64,000 nt of DNA from DASTFP01 sp963816855. GTDB taxonomy: Bacteria > Verrucomicrobiota > Verrucomicrobiia > Chthoniobacterales > Terrimicrobiaceae. Positions within the stretch are counted from its first letter, which is position 1, and every line of letters begins with the position of its first letter. The stretch spans positions 85,802 to 149,801 of the forward strand of contig CAWFMA010000017.1 of NCBI GenBank assembly GCA_963816855.1, written 5' to 3'. The notes under the pieces are model-generated. The model did no database searches and had not been told where the DNA came from. It saw only the letters and a list, made by a program, of their open reading frames with translations. A program made the position numbers and the translations under genes. Shown in pieces: positions 1 through 9,035 of this stretch.

Positions 1-404
1 TCGTTCATGGCTGGCCTCCGCACGAGAGTGGGAAATGAGGAAGGACAAACCGTCCGAAGCCGACTGTCACATCTCATCTGCCCCCGACGCTTTGGCGTCG
101 AAGCTGGATTTGGCACCTGGTCCCCCGAATCCACCTTGGGGTCGGGGCGGTTGCCGTGGCTTCACAGGGCCAGTCCCTCAGCCACTCTCGATAAGATTAG
201 TGAGGAAGATTGCGGTCTGGTGGCACCGCGTCAAGAGTTTTCCTCGCCATTTGAGCGCCGGAGATCGCGTGAAATCGGGATTTCCGCCCGCAATAGCCAG
301 CACCGACAAGGCTCTCCGATGCCCAGGGTTCTTGTGAAAATAGGCGTCCTGAAGCCGATCCAAACCAAGGAGTTCTCTTTTTCAGCGCGGCCCGTTTCGC
401 GAAG
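1..404. other. Left edge, no gene recognised
   Basis: Short open frames exist on both strands, but none has a recognisable product or a convincing ribosome-binding site. The stretch lies 3' of the LysM gene that ends at 405. I see no clear hairpin terminator in it. Confidence 0.4.
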
Positions 405-1931
405 CTATTGTGGCCTCCATTCCAACGGGGTGCCGACCGGCAATTGGCGGACGGCGCGGGCAATGTCCCAATTGGCCGTGCGAAATCCGCCGATGCTTTC
501 CAGGACGTTCATTTGATCGGGGACGCTCGTGCCGTGCAAACCGTAAGGCAGTGGCTCCTTGCTGTCTGATTTCGCCAAATTGATCCAGAGCACGCCGGCG
601 GGATTTCGAGGCCCTGCGGCCAGGTACTGCTCGGATGAGAGTTTGGGCTGGGGCGGAGCGACTGAAGGTTCCAGCGGCGTGCTTCCGTAGAGAGGGGCCA
701 ATCTCTTTGGAGGCTCGCGCCATTCCTCCTGCAACGTAGCCAGACGGGGGCGCGGGATCGCCTCAAGGATCATCCAGGAACCCCGCCCACGCAGACCGGG
801 CCGCGCGGAAGAAATCGGCATGACGGCCACGAGCGCGCCATCCCGATAGATGTTCAACTGTGACAAGCCGACTATCGCGGCAGTCACCGGCTTTTGAGGG
901 TCGGGTTGGGGTTGGAGCGGCTCATCCAGCGCCTTCTCGATCTCAAAAGGAACCACGTTGGGAACTCGAAACTCTGCCCCGATTCCCGGAAAAGTCGGCA
1001 GTTTGCCGTTAAGACTGCGCAAGTAAGACTCGTTGCAGTGAAAGCGCTCGGCGACGAACTCCCATGCGGAACGATAGGCGAGCATCGAACTCGCCAGAAG
1101 TTCGTCGTAGGTCCGAGCTGGTTCCGTGATCGCCGCAGGCCGGGCGTTCTTACGGGGAAGCGAGGCAATGGGAGGAGACCGCTTCGGCTCGGGAGTCTCG
1201 GCCTTCGGGGGAGCGATGAAGGAGAAGTCTTCACGCTTGAGCGTGTAATGGGTGAAAACGTCCTTCACTGCGGATCCGGCTTTGGCTGCCAGCAAAGTAT
1301 CGTCCTTGGCATCTTCATGAGTGCCTTGATAAAGAAAGAGCACCTTTCTGAAAACCGGGCCGGGCTTGCCGGTGATCGGACCAGGCGAGAACTGCTCTCG
1401 GTCCAGGAAAACCTGGAGCCGAACGATTTCCAATTCCGCCGCGGCCTGCGAATTGGAGGCGGATCCGTCGGATCTCGCCTTTTCATTGGCCCTCGGCGGC
1501 GGCGAAGGGCGGACTGTTGCGGACTCTGCAGGAGGGGGAATCTTCAGGACCTGACCAGCCCGGATCATATCGCTATTCAATCCGTTGAGTTCTTTGATTT
1601 GAGCCACCGAAACGCCGAATTTTTTTCCGATCAGAATGAGGGCGTCCCCGCGCTTGATCTCGTAGAGGCTGGCCGGATTCGTCTGCCGAGCGGCAGGAGG
1701 AGATGTTAGTGCGTCGGTATTTGGCGGCTGCGGGAGGCGCGGCAGTTCAAGGCCCCAATCCTTTGTCTCGGACGGCGCGACACGCCATTTCCACGCCACG
1801 GCTCTCTCCAAACCGGGCTCGATACGGGGAGCTGCGGCAGGTCTTCCGGGCGTGGGTTGGCCGAGCGCGCCGCACGGCAATGCGCACAGCCCGACAAGGC
1901 CCAAAAGAAACCTTCCAGCCCCAAAAGTCAT
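405..1931 (-). CDS. LysM plus L,D-transpeptidase-fold (YkuD) protein lacking the catalytic cysteine
   Basis: This is an exported protein of about 508 residues with a hydrophobic N-terminal signal region ending near residue 25. Numbering from the GTG just upstream (1934), a LysM domain spans about residues 91-134 (YEIKRGDALILIGKKFGV start, GQVLKIP end), so peptidoglycan binding is likely. The C-terminus resembles a YkuD L,D-transpeptidase active site: HGT at 467-469, then SIGGFRTANWD. In active enzymes the second motif is S-x-G-C-x-R, and here glycine 483 replaces the cysteine nucleophile while the histidine and arginine remain. The middle is Pro/Ala-rich and has a second LysM-like stretch around residues 280-325 (ERFHCNESYLRSLNGK, FRVPNV). 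I infer a wall-binding, probably catalytically dead homologue. The ATG at 1931 and the adjacent GTG at 1934 are both possible starts. Confidence 0.8.
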   Translation of the reverse strand: MTFGAGRFLLGLVGLCALPCGALGQPTPGRPAAAPRIEPGLERAVAWKWRVAPSETKDWGLELPRLPQPPNTDALTSPPAARQTNPASLYEIKRGDALILIGKKFGVSVAQIKELNGLNSDMIRAGQVLKIPPPAESATVRPSPPPRANEKARSDGSASNSQAAAELEIVRLQVFLDREQFSPGPITGKPGPVFRKVLFLYQGTHEDAKDDTLLAAKAGSAVKDVFTHYTLKREDFSFIAPPKAETPEPKRSPPIASLPRKNARPAAITEPARTYDELLASSMLAYRSAWEFVAERFHCNESYLRSLNGKLPTFPGIGAEFRVPNVVPFEIEKALDEPLQPQPDPQKPVTAAIVGLSQLNIYRDGALVAVMPISSARPGLRGRGSWMILEAIPRPRLATLQEEWREPPKRLAPLYGSTPLEPSVAPPQPKLSSEQYLAAGPRNPAGVLWINLAKSDSKEPLPYGLHGTSVPDQMNVLESIGGFRTANWDIARAVRQLPVGTPLEWRPQ

Positions 1932-1983
1932 CACCTTCTACTCATTCCGGGGTATTCATTGCGCTGGTGAGCGAGGGAACAGT

Positions 1984-2469
1984 TCAACGGAGCTCGCTGA
2001 GCCAACCCCAGAGGGGCCGGAGGTCTTCATCGCCGATCGCCAGGGTTTGGATGAGTTTATCCAGATTCATGGCGTGGCGAAGACGAACCTTGGCTTCCTC
2101 CAGACGGGCGCACACGCTGGCATAACAGGCAAGATTGAAGACAATGAGCGCATTGCCGGGGTGTATCTCCTGTGCTCGCAGCAGGATGGCTTCCGCCTCT
2201 TCCACGCTTTCGCACCGTCTGACCGAGTAGGCCAGATTGATCCACCAGACCGCATTCTGAGGCTCGACCTTGACAAGGTGCCTGGCGATTGAGGCGGCCA
2301 GCTTCCATTTGCCCGTCGCCACGTAAAGAGCGACCCGTGCACCCAGGACTTCGTTTCGGCTTTTGTCTTCCGCCTCGATCTCTTGAAGGGCCCGCTCCGC
2401 ATCGTCTACCATGCCCAGTTCGAGATATCCGCTGGACGCAAGAACCTGTTTTTGCCACTGACCTTTCAT
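1984..2469 (-). CDS. TPR-repeat protein
   Basis: This is a small protein of about 161 residues built of helical repeats with TPR spacing: a repeat around GYLELGMVDDAERALQEIE, then KWKLAASIARHLVKVEPQN, then VEEAEAILLRAQEIHPGNA, then RLEEAKVRLRHAMNLD. Repeats of this kind mediate protein-protein contacts. No signal peptide or membrane segment is visible, so it is probably cytoplasmic. The open frame extends upstream, but I chose the ATG at 2469 because AAAGG sits eight bases before it and the upstream residues do not look like TPR. It shares the strand of the downstream LysM gene, about 50 bp away, and the two may be co-transcribed. Confidence 0.75.
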   Translation of the reverse strand: MKGQWQKQVLASSGYLELGMVDDAERALQEIEAEDKSRNEVLGARVALYVATGKWKLAASIARHLVKVEPQNAVWWINLAYSVRRCESVEEAEAILLRAQEIHPGNALIVFNLACYASVCARLEEAKVRLRHAMNLDKLIQTLAIGDEDLRPLWGWLSELR

Positions 2470-2593
2470 TTGCCCAACCTTTCGAGAAATGCCCCCGCTC
2501 GCAGCCATTCCATGCCAGTTGCACTCATCACCAAGCGAAAGTCCTTGAATTCTCCGCAACAAGAAATTCGGCGGCAGAGAGTTGCATGGCCCT

Positions 2594-3348
2594 TCAGTCC
2601 GTTGGCGCGTCGTTCAGCGCCCCCATCACGTACTGAACGAGTTCCTGGCTGTTCGTTTCGGCAGTTCGCTTCTCAGCGGCCCTGCGCCCGTGGTGCATTA
2701 CCACGATGCGGTCGGTGATCGCGAAAATGTCCGGCAAGGTATGGCTAATAAGAATCACCGGCACTTGTTCTTCGCGCAGCCTGACGATCAAATCGAGCAC
2801 CTTTCTCTGTTCCACGACTCCAAGGTTGTTCGTGGGCTGATCCATGATATCAGTCGGGCCTGCCAGTACATGGCGGGCGATCCCACCGCTTGCCGCTGGC
2901 CGCCTGACAGCTTTTCAATGCTCTCCTCGAAGTTGGCAAAGCGGATATTCAGCTTGTTCAAAACCTGCCGCGATGCGGCATTCATGAAGGTCTCATCGAG
3001 GGTGCGGACAATGCCACTCAGATACTTTTTCTTCGCTTCTCTTCCCAGGAAAATATTTGCGCTGATCCCCAGGTTTCCCGCGAGCGCAAGGTCCTGGTAG
3101 ATTGTCTCTATGCCCGCCTTGCGGGAGTCCATCGGCCCGGCAAAGTCAACTGGCTGTCCCAGGAAGACGATTTCTCCCTCGTCAGCCTGGTGCACTCCCG
3201 AGATGCACTCTATCAGGGATTTTCCGGCGGCGTTGTCGCCGACCAGCCCGACGACTTCGCCTGGATCCACGTCCAGGCTGATGTGATTTACGGCGGTGAG
3301 GCCACCAAAGCGCTTGACCAGATTTCTTACAGATAGCCTGGGAACCAT
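2594..3348 (-). pseudogene. Sugar ABC transporter ATPase (FrcA-type), broken
   Basis: The frame from ATG 3348 starts like a single-domain sugar ABC ATPase (MVPRLSVRNLVKRFGG) and keeps the signature SGGQRQ. The Walker A region reads GDNAAGKSLIE where the family has GDNGAGKSTLI, so one residue is missing. After the signature, two indels near 2840-2870 scramble the stretch before Walker B. Reading then resumes in another frame as MDQPTNNLGVVEQRKVL, continues through LISHTLPDIFAITDR and stops at 2594. All parts align in order with the intact ATPase at 7189-7935, so this is a paralogue remnant. It directly follows a permease fragment. Confidence 0.85.
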
Positions 3349-3603
3349 ACTGCTTATCCGGTTTCGATCCTTCCGACGATGATATCGCGCGGTAGCCGCC
3401 GACAGGGTGTAGAGGACAATCATCTCGCGGTCGACGGGAATTCCGGCGCGCACCGCTGCTGCGCGGTTTCCTCGGATTGCATACACATGCCGGCCAAATT
3501 GTGTCTTGTGGAGGACAAAAAGCATAATCAGCGCCAGCGCAAAGGCAATCACTACCGGCCATTGCAAAACCCGAGCGGCTTTGAACGTCCTCGCTGCGGC
3601 CAA
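3349..3603 (-). pseudogene. Sugar ABC permease (FrcC/RbsC-type), internal fragment
   Basis: About 85 codons, in frame with the ATPase remnant below, encode a membrane segment (WPVVIAFALALIMLFVLHK) and the loop TQFGRHVYAIRGNRAAAVRAG. That loop corresponds to TRFGQHTYAMGASKAAASRAG in the intact permease at 7928-8953. The N-terminal two thirds and the C-terminal helices of the permease are missing. Homology stops at about LYTLSA and the frame then runs straight into the ATPase start. This is a deletion remnant, not a functional fusion. Confidence 0.8.
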
Positions 3604-3985
3604 GGAGCATTTGGGCTCACTCGATAGAGTGAACTCGCGTCGTCCGGTTCGGAGTGTTCATAGCAACCTCCGGGAACATCTTCGACCAGCCCAAGGTCGC
3701 GGACGCTGCCTCGGACCCGTTTCGAGACGTCTTTGGAATCGAGAAAACATCGGTTCGGCTGATTAATCGGCGTTGCCAGCATTCCCCTCGGGATGCCGAT
3801 AGAACTCGATGTCATCTTCGAAGTCGCAGAGTAGCAAATGCGGGCAGAGGCCAAACGGTCCGCAGACCCGCAAGAAAACATTACCGCTTCTATCTTAACG
3901 CCGGCAAAATGGCGAGTTTTTCAACAGTCTGCTAGACGAGCAATTCGAGGTAGAGCGCGTGTCATCCGAGGAGATCGGAGGATGC
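3604..3985. other. No gene recognised
   Basis: There is no supported coding sequence between the permease remnant and the broken hydrolase. A GAGTTTTTCAACAGTCTG-like stretch at about 3913-3932 resembles ends seen near insertion sequences, but no matching partner was found. It also reads in frame towards the hydrolase start, so I do not call it an IS end. Confidence 0.4.
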
Positions 3986-4313
3986 ATGAATACGACGAAA
4001 TCGATCCTTCGACCCTGGCGACCCTCGCGGTCGTGCTCGCCACCACCTCGGGCATGGATGCCCAGAAAAAGGACAAAGCAATGGAACAGCAGGTGTTTTA
4101 TTGCACAGTGAGGGTCGATGGACTCTCCATCTTCTACCAAGAGGCGGGGCCGAAGAGGTTCCCACTATTCTTTTACTGCACGGTCTTGCGTCGTCGTCAG
4201 GGATGTTTCAGCCGCTGCTGACACGGCTTGCAGACGGCTACCATCGGGTTGTGCCCGACTATCGGACCTACGGACCTAGCGACTGGCCCGATTCGAAGGA
4301 GTACGGTCATTGA
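3986..4313 (+). pseudogene. Secreted alpha/beta hydrolase, frameshifted and truncated
   Basis: A good ribosome-binding site (GGAGG, four bases before ATG 3986) precedes MNTTKSIL. The signal peptide continues in another frame (TLATLAVVLATTSGMDAQKK), followed by VDGLSIFYQEAGPK. A second shift near 4150 leads to TILLLHGLASSSGMFQPL and VVPDYRTYGPSDWPDSKEYGH, then a stop. These pieces are, in order, the N-terminus of a haloalkane-dehalogenase-like alpha/beta hydrolase, with the oxyanion HG motif and the following D-Y-x-x-x-G-x-S strand. The nucleophile elbow, acid and histidine are absent. At least two frameshifts plus a 3' truncation make this a clear pseudogene. Confidence 0.85.
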
Positions 4314-4364
4314 CGGATAACAAAAAACGTTGCCCATCCGGCCCGGTTGTACGATTCAGGCAGA

Positions 4365-5285
4365 ATGACGACACTGACGACGGCCGAACTTCGGGGCTAT
4401 CAGCAGATTTCTGGAAAAAACGGTTCGATCATGGTGATTGCCTGCGATCAGCGCGGCGGCATTCGCAAGATCCTGGCGAGCACGCCCGCGGAACAGGCGA
4501 AGATCACTGACACCATGCTGGGCGACACCAAGTCGGATGTTGTGCGCTATCTGGCGAGCCAGGCACCCTGCGTGCTGCTTGATCCGGTTTGTGCGGTTCC
4601 CCGTGTGGTGGAAGAGGCCGCCCTGCCCCGCGATGTGGCGCTTCTCATCGGGTTCGACGCCTCGGGCTTTGACACCGATGCCTCCGGTCACTACCTCTCC
4701 CGCCTCGCCCCCGGTATCAATGCCAGGAAGGTACGCGAACTCGGCGGCACCGGCGGCAAGATCATGGTCTACTTGCGTGCCGACCATCCAGAAGCCAACC
4801 GCCACAACATGGCGATCCTCCACCAATGCATCGAGGACTTCGCCAAGGAAGATCTGCTGCTTGTCGTCGAGTTCCTGACCTACGTCCTCCCCGGCGAGGA
4901 CGCGGCGGCCTACAAAACCAATTTTCCCTCATTGATCGAAGGTGGCACGCGGCTTTGTCTCGACGCTGGAGCAAAAGTGCTGAAGCTTCCCTACCCGGGA
5001 ACGGCGCAATCCTGTGCGGCGATCACCACCATGTGCGGTTCCGTTCCTTGGTCGGTCCTCTCGGCTGGCGTCGATCACGAGACCTTCGTGGGTCAGGTTG
5101 AAATTGCCATGGCGAACGGAGCTTCCGGCGTCATCGCCGGCCGCTCCCTGTGGAAGGATTGCGTTTCTCTGAACCGCGCCCAACAGCGGGATTTGCTGGT
5201 CAGCAAGGCCGTACCGCGCCTCAAGCAGATTCAGGCAATACTGGAGCGCTACCCGCGAAGTCTGCAACGGGCAGCCAACGGCTGA
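4365..5285 (+). CDS. Class I tagatose-bisphosphate / sulfofructose-phosphate-type aldolase
   Basis: A 306-residue (beta/alpha)8 aldolase of the LacD/YihT family. Recognisable stretches are MVIACDQRGG near the N-terminus, GGTGGKIMVYLRAD, LLLVVEFLTY, AKVLKLPYPG and the C-terminal VLSAGVDHETF and GASGVIAGRSLWKD. Lys207 in VLKLPYPG is at the position expected for the Schiff-base lysine. The family cleaves ketose 1,6-bisphosphates (or 6-sulfo analogues) into dihydroxyacetone phosphate and an aldehyde. It is the first gene of a plus-strand operon with a ROK kinase and a P-loop kinase, facing a fructose-type ABC transporter. A role in catabolism of the imported ketose is inferred. ATG 4365 is preferred over 4347 because family similarity begins there. 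Confidence 0.82.
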   Translation: MTTLTTAELRGYQQISGKNGSIMVIACDQRGGIRKILASTPAEQAKITDTMLGDTKSDVVRYLASQAPCVLLDPVCAVPRVVEEAALPRDVALLIGFDASGFDTDASGHYLSRLAPGINARKVRELGGTGGKIMVYLRADHPEANRHNMAILHQCIEDFAKEDLLLVVEFLTYVLPGEDAAAYKTNFPSLIEGGTRLCLDAGAKVLKLPYPGTAQSCAAITTMCGSVPWSVLSAGVDHETFVGQVEIAMANGASGVIAGRSLWKDCVSLNRAQQRDLLVSKAVPRLKQIQAILERYPRSLQRAANG

Positions 5286-5287
5286 GC

Positions 5288-6172
5288 ATGTCGAATGTCA
5301 CCGCAATCGGCGTTGATATAGGCGGAACAAATATCCGTGCGGCACGGATTTCGTCATTTGGCGAAGTTCTCGAATGGGCGACACATCCGACCGCGAGCCA
5401 GCCATCACTGGTTTCAGCCCAGATAGGCGACCTGGTGCGGTCGTTGGATGACAAGAACGTCAAGGCAATCGGAATGGGAATCCCTGGACGGGTCGATGCC
5501 CGCCTTGGACGCATCCTATCAGGCGGTTACGTCGATCTCGCGAGCACATCGCTCGCCTCGGTTCTGCAGGACTCGTTTCAGCGGCCCATTTTCATCGACA
5601 ATGATTGTAGCATGGCACTGGTCGCCGAACACGCGATCGGCCGGGCCCGGAATGTTGCCAATGCCGTGATGTTCACGATCGGCACAGGGATAGGTGGCGC
5701 CGCGATCATGGACGGGACCGTGCTGCGCGGCCGGGCGGCAGCGGGCCAACTCGGTCACATCAGCGTCGATATTGGCGGCGAGCAATGTTTGTGTGGCAGG
5801 CGTGGCTGCGTCGAGACAACGAGTTCGGGGACAGCATTGAGCCGCCATATTGCTGCGGCGGGACTTGATGCAAGGACGTCAGTGGAAAACCTTTTGGCGC
5901 GGTCTTCGGATGGAGATACAATAGCAACTTCTGTGTTGGCCGCCTGGGCCGGACCGATGCGTATTGCCATTGACACCGCGGTGGCAGCCTTGGATCCCGA
6001 TTTGGTGATCCTTGGTGGCGGCCTTGGTATTGCAATGCATCAAGCGCTTGCCAATTTTCCAGCCTTGGCGCCGTGGTACCAATGCCCGGTGGAACCGGCC
6101 GCACTCGGCGATCGCGCTGGGGTGATGGGCGCAGGGCTCAGCGCGTTGACGAAACTGGCGCGAAACCCATGA
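5288..6172 (+). CDS. ROK-family sugar kinase
   Basis: A 294-residue ROK protein. It has the N-terminal phosphate-binding loop AIGVDIGGTNIRAARI, the second loop FTIGTGIGGAAIMDG and the zinc-binding motif CLCGRRGCVE with the preceding GHISVDIGG. No DNA-binding domain precedes the kinase fold, so it is a kinase rather than a NagC-type repressor. Kinases of this family phosphorylate hexoses such as fructose, glucose or N-acyl-hexosamines at O6. It starts two bases after the aldolase stop and its own stop overlaps the next gene's ATG, so the three genes are an operon. It could fill the FrcK-like role of phosphorylating the sugar brought in by the adjacent transporter (inference). Confidence 0.85.
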   Translation: MSNVTAIGVDIGGTNIRAARISSFGEVLEWATHPTASQPSLVSAQIGDLVRSLDDKNVKAIGMGIPGRVDARLGRILSGGYVDLASTSLASVLQDSFQRPIFIDNDCSMALVAEHAIGRARNVANAVMFTIGTGIGGAAIMDGTVLRGRAAAGQLGHISVDIGGEQCLCGRRGCVETTSSGTALSRHIAAAGLDARTSVENLLARSSDGDTIATSVLAAWAGPMRIAIDTAVAALDPDLVILGGGLGIAMHQALANFPALAPWYQCPVEPAALGDRAGVMGAGLSALTKLARNP

Positions 6173-6702
6173 AACAGGCGGTTCTCATCAACGGCCTTCC
6201 GGCTTCTGGCAAGAGCACCGTGGCGCGAGCCATATCGCACACCAGGGGCTGGCCTCTGCTGACCCTCGACACCATTAAGGAGGCCCTCTTCGCTCATTTG
6301 GGAACCGGTGACCGCGAGTACAACCGGAAGCTCGGCAAGGCTAGCTATCGGGCGATCTTCGACTTGGCCGGAGACTTCCCGGATGGCGCAACCGTGGTGG
6401 TCGATGCCTGGTTCGGTTTCCAGCCGCTCGATGTCCTGCAGGATCACCTCGCCCGGGCGCGTATTACCCAAGCCGCCGAGATTTGGTGTCACGCACCTGG
6501 GGACGTGCTGGGTGAGCGGTACCGGGTCCGGTCCGAACAGCGACATTCCGGCCACCTCGGTGTGTCCTATATTCCCGAACTCGTCGAGCTGGCGAAGCGG
6601 GTCCAGCCCCTCGGAAGATTTCCACTCTTCAACGTTAACACAACTCGGCCACTGGATATGGCAGCAGTGGCAGCCTGGCTCAACACAACTTTCAAGGTGT
6701 GA
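6169..6702 (+). CDS. P-loop kinase (AAA_33 type)
   Basis: A 177-residue P-loop protein with Walker A GLPASGKST at residues 9-17, followed by the kinase-like stretch PLLTLDTIKEALFAHLG, where the Asp after the second strand is typical of gluconate-kinase-like or zeta-toxin-like small kinases. VVVDAWFGFQPLD is the presumed Walker B strand, and RYRVRSEQRHSGH the lid region with arginines. The ATG overlaps the ROK stop codon by 4 bp, so the genes are translationally coupled. The substrate is unknown; a sugar or sugar acid fits the operon. Confidence 0.75.
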   Translation: MKQAVLINGLPASGKSTVARAISHTRGWPLLTLDTIKEALFAHLGTGDREYNRKLGKASYRAIFDLAGDFPDGATVVVDAWFGFQPLDVLQDHLARARITQAAEIWCHAPGDVLGERYRVRSEQRHSGHLGVSYIPELVELAKRVQPLGRFPLFNVNTTRPLDMAAVAAWLNTTFKV

Positions 6703-7188
6703 TCAGCAGGCCGACGCCGATTGCCAATAACAATGCTTTCGATCGTGGCAATCCTCTGTTGCGACCATGGAGCAGCTTGGCCCAGAACCCCGGTTCGCTG
6801 ATCTCTTGCCCACCGATAACTGGGACTTCGAAGAGGTTTCCTTCGATGAAGCGGCGAGAATCGTGCGCGATGGCGGCTTCCCCACCAGCGCCATTCCTTG
6901 CCAATGACCGGGTGGCGTTCGGCGTTCTGACGGCAGGCAGGCTTGAAGGTCGGCTTCAATCCGGGCTGTCAATGCCGGGTCGCTGGCCATGACAATCAGC
7001 GCCTGAGCGCCTTCACCTGTCCGCCGCTGACGACCGTACCGCAGGACTGCGATAAGATGGCCGACTCTCGCTCAACCTGGTGTTCTCTAGAATTGACCCG
7101 ACCAGGCAGACTGAGGCGGCGTCCGGACAGCGCCCGGATTCTCCTCGATGCCGAACTCGTGCTGCGCAAATCGGCCTGTGTACGAAGC
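6703..7188. other. Convergent gap, possible gene remnant
   Basis: This 486-bp gap separates the convergent kinase and ATPase genes. A 46-codon open frame at 6767-6907 (plus strand) encodes an acidic peptide ending DGGFPTSAIPCQ that reads like real protein but matches nothing I know. Minus-strand frames here also look partly protein-like (EGNLFEVPVIGGQEISEPG). I see no intact gene and interpret this as remnants. Confidence 0.35.
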
Positions 7189-7935
7189 CTACTTGCCGAC
7201 CATCAGGCGGACGATCTCGTCGCCGGTCGTTTCCTTTGGTCTGCGCTCACCGACTTCCTTGCCGCGGCGGAAGACCACGATGCGGTCGGCCACTTCGAAA
7301 ATGTCGCCGAGATTGTGCGAAATGAAAATGATGCCTTTGCCCTGCGCTTTGAGCGACTGGATCAGCGCGATGACTTTGCGCTGTTCGGGCACACCCAACG
7401 CCGCCGTCGGCTCGTCCATGATGACCAGGCGGGCGTTCCAGTACATGGCCCGGCCGATGGCAACGGCTTGACGCTGGCCGCCCGAAAAGGCGGAGACCGG
7501 CGCATCAAGGCGGATGACGTGGAAATCCAGCTTGTGCATGGTTTCCTGCGCCACCTTCGCCATGTGCGGACGGTCGATGACGGGGAGAAATCCAAAGAGC
7601 TTTTTAATCGGCTCGCGGCCGAGGAAAATGTTGTCGCCGATAGTCAAATTGTCGGCCAGCGCCAGATCCTGATAGATCGTCTCGATGCCATTATCGCGGG
7701 CTTCCTGCGGCGTGGCGAAAGCAATGCGCTTGCCATCGAGATAGATATCGCCCTCGTCATAGTGGAACACGCCGGAAATCGCCTTGATCAGCGTCGACTT
7801 GCCCGCACCGTTGTCGCCGGCAAGGGCCACGACTTCTCCGGGGAAAACGTCGAGCGAGGCTTTCATGATTGCATGGACGCCGCCGAAGCTTTTCGAGACG
7901 CCCTTGACCGCAAGGATGGGAGCCGGATTACTCAA
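7189..7935 (-). CDS. frcA: Fructose-type ABC transporter ATP-binding protein
   Basis: A 248-residue single ABC domain with Walker A GDNGAGKST, Q-loop region ETIYQDLALADNLTIGDN, signature SGGQRQAVAIGRAMYW, Walker B LVIMDEPTAALG and the switch histidine in IIFISHNLGDIFE. One ABC domain of this length is typical of FrcA of the rhizobial fructose transporter, whereas RbsA/XylG ATPases carry two. It overlaps the upstream permease gene by 8 bp and closes a binding protein-permease-ATPase operon. It powers import of a monosaccharide, plausibly fructose or another ketose given the aldolase/kinase operon facing it. Confidence 0.9.
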   Translation of the reverse strand: MSNPAPILAVKGVSKSFGGVHAIMKASLDVFPGEVVALAGDNGAGKSTLIKAISGVFHYDEGDIYLDGKRIAFATPQEARDNGIETIYQDLALADNLTIGDNIFLGREPIKKLFGFLPVIDRPHMAKVAQETMHKLDFHVIRLDAPVSAFSGGQRQAVAIGRAMYWNARLVIMDEPTAALGVPEQRKVIALIQSLKAQGKGIIFISHNLGDIFEVADRIVVFRRGKEVGERRPKETTGDEIVRLMVGK

Positions 7936-8953
7936 CTTGCCGTCCTCCCAGGAAACGCCGCTGGCTCTGGTCGACCAGCACGGAAATGATGATCACGCAA
8001 CCCACCGCAATGAATTGCCAGAACGAAGGGACATTGATGAAGACCAGGCCGTATTGGATGACGGCGATGACCAGCGCGCCAGCCACCGTGCCCCAAATGG
8101 TGCCAGAGCCGCCAAACAGGCTGGCGCCACCGATGACGACGGCAGCGATGGAATCGAGGAGCAGCGGTTCGCCCGCCTGTGCCGCGCCCGCAGAAAAGCG
8201 GCCCGAATAAAGCGATCCGGCAATGCCGGCCGTGACCGCCGAGAGTAAATAGATCTTCATCGTCAGCTTCTTGATATTGATGCCGGCGCGGCTGGCGGCG
8301 GCCTTGCTGGCTCCCATGGCATAGGTGTGCTGGCCAAAGCGGGTCTGTGACAGAAGATAATGCATAATCAGGCAGGCGATGGCGGTAATGATCACGAGCA
8401 CCGGAATGCCGAGAACCCGGCCGTTGCCTATATAGCTGTACCAGGGATTGGAAACCGGAATGGTCATGCCGCCGGCGAGGAGAAAGGCCGAACCGCGAGC
8501 CACGCCGTACATGCCAAGCGTGCCGATGAAGGCAGGCACCTGCAAATAGGCAATCATCCAGCCATTGACGAGGCCGGGGATGAAGGCAATCGAAGTGCCG
8601 GCGAGAAGGCCGATCAGCATGGCCGGAAAAGGCCCAAGGCCAAGTCGGAGCGCGACATAATTGGCCACGTGGGCGGCAATTACCGAGGCCAGCCCCATGA
8701 TGAAGCCGAGCGACAAATCGATGCCTGCCGAAATGATCACGAAGGTCTGGCCGAGCGCCAGCATCAGCGGAGCCGTGGCGAAGACCGAAATCGACTGCAA
8801 ATTATAGATGTTGAAAACAAAGCTCTGGCCATAGGTCATTCGCGACCATGCCTCGAAGAAAACCGTGAGGAAGATCAGAAATAGCCACGCCCGCAACTCG
8901 GCAATGCGTACGAGGATCGATTTGCCATTGGTTTGGGTTGTCGCCGCAGCCAT
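7928..8953 (-). CDS. frcC: Fructose-type ABC transporter permease
   Basis: A 341-residue integral membrane protein of the BPD_transp_2 (RbsC/FrcC) family with eight or more hydrophobic segments. Diagnostic stretches are LMLALGQTFVIISAGIDLSLG (first conserved helix), NGWMIAYLQVPAFIGTLGM, TRFGQHTYAMG in the cytoplasmic coupling loop and IAAVVIGGASLFGGSGTIWG near the C-terminus. It probably acts as a homodimer with two ATPase subunits from the overlapping downstream gene. The ATG at 8953 has a GGGGAAA stretch about 10 bases upstream. Confidence 0.9.
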   Translation of the reverse strand: MAAATTQTNGKSILVRIAELRAWLFLIFLTVFFEAWSRMTYGQSFVFNIYNLQSISVFATAPLMLALGQTFVIISAGIDLSLGFIMGLASVIAAHVANYVALRLGLGPFPAMLIGLLAGTSIAFIPGLVNGWMIAYLQVPAFIGTLGMYGVARGSAFLLAGGMTIPVSNPWYSYIGNGRVLGIPVLVIITAIACLIMHYLLSQTRFGQHTYAMGASKAAASRAGINIKKLTMKIYLLSAVTAGIAGSLYSGRFSAGAAQAGEPLLLDSIAAVVIGGASLFGGSGTIWGTVAGALVIAVIQYGLVFINVPSFWQFIAVGCVIIISVLVDQSQRRFLGGRQVE

Positions 8954-9035
8954 GAAGGATTTCCCCGGTCAAGCTTATGACACTTGGCCGCTACGCATGC
9001 AGCCGACGGCGGCCAGCTTGCTTAGGCACCTATGG

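Noticed and set aside
894..1709. A 271-codon plus-strand frame opposite the LysM protein
   Set aside because: Antisense shadow; Arg-rich, no start signal.
3913..3936. Insertion-sequence end (GAGTTTTTCAACAGTCTG)
   Set aside because: No matching inverted partner or transposase nearby, and the sequence reads as part of an open frame.
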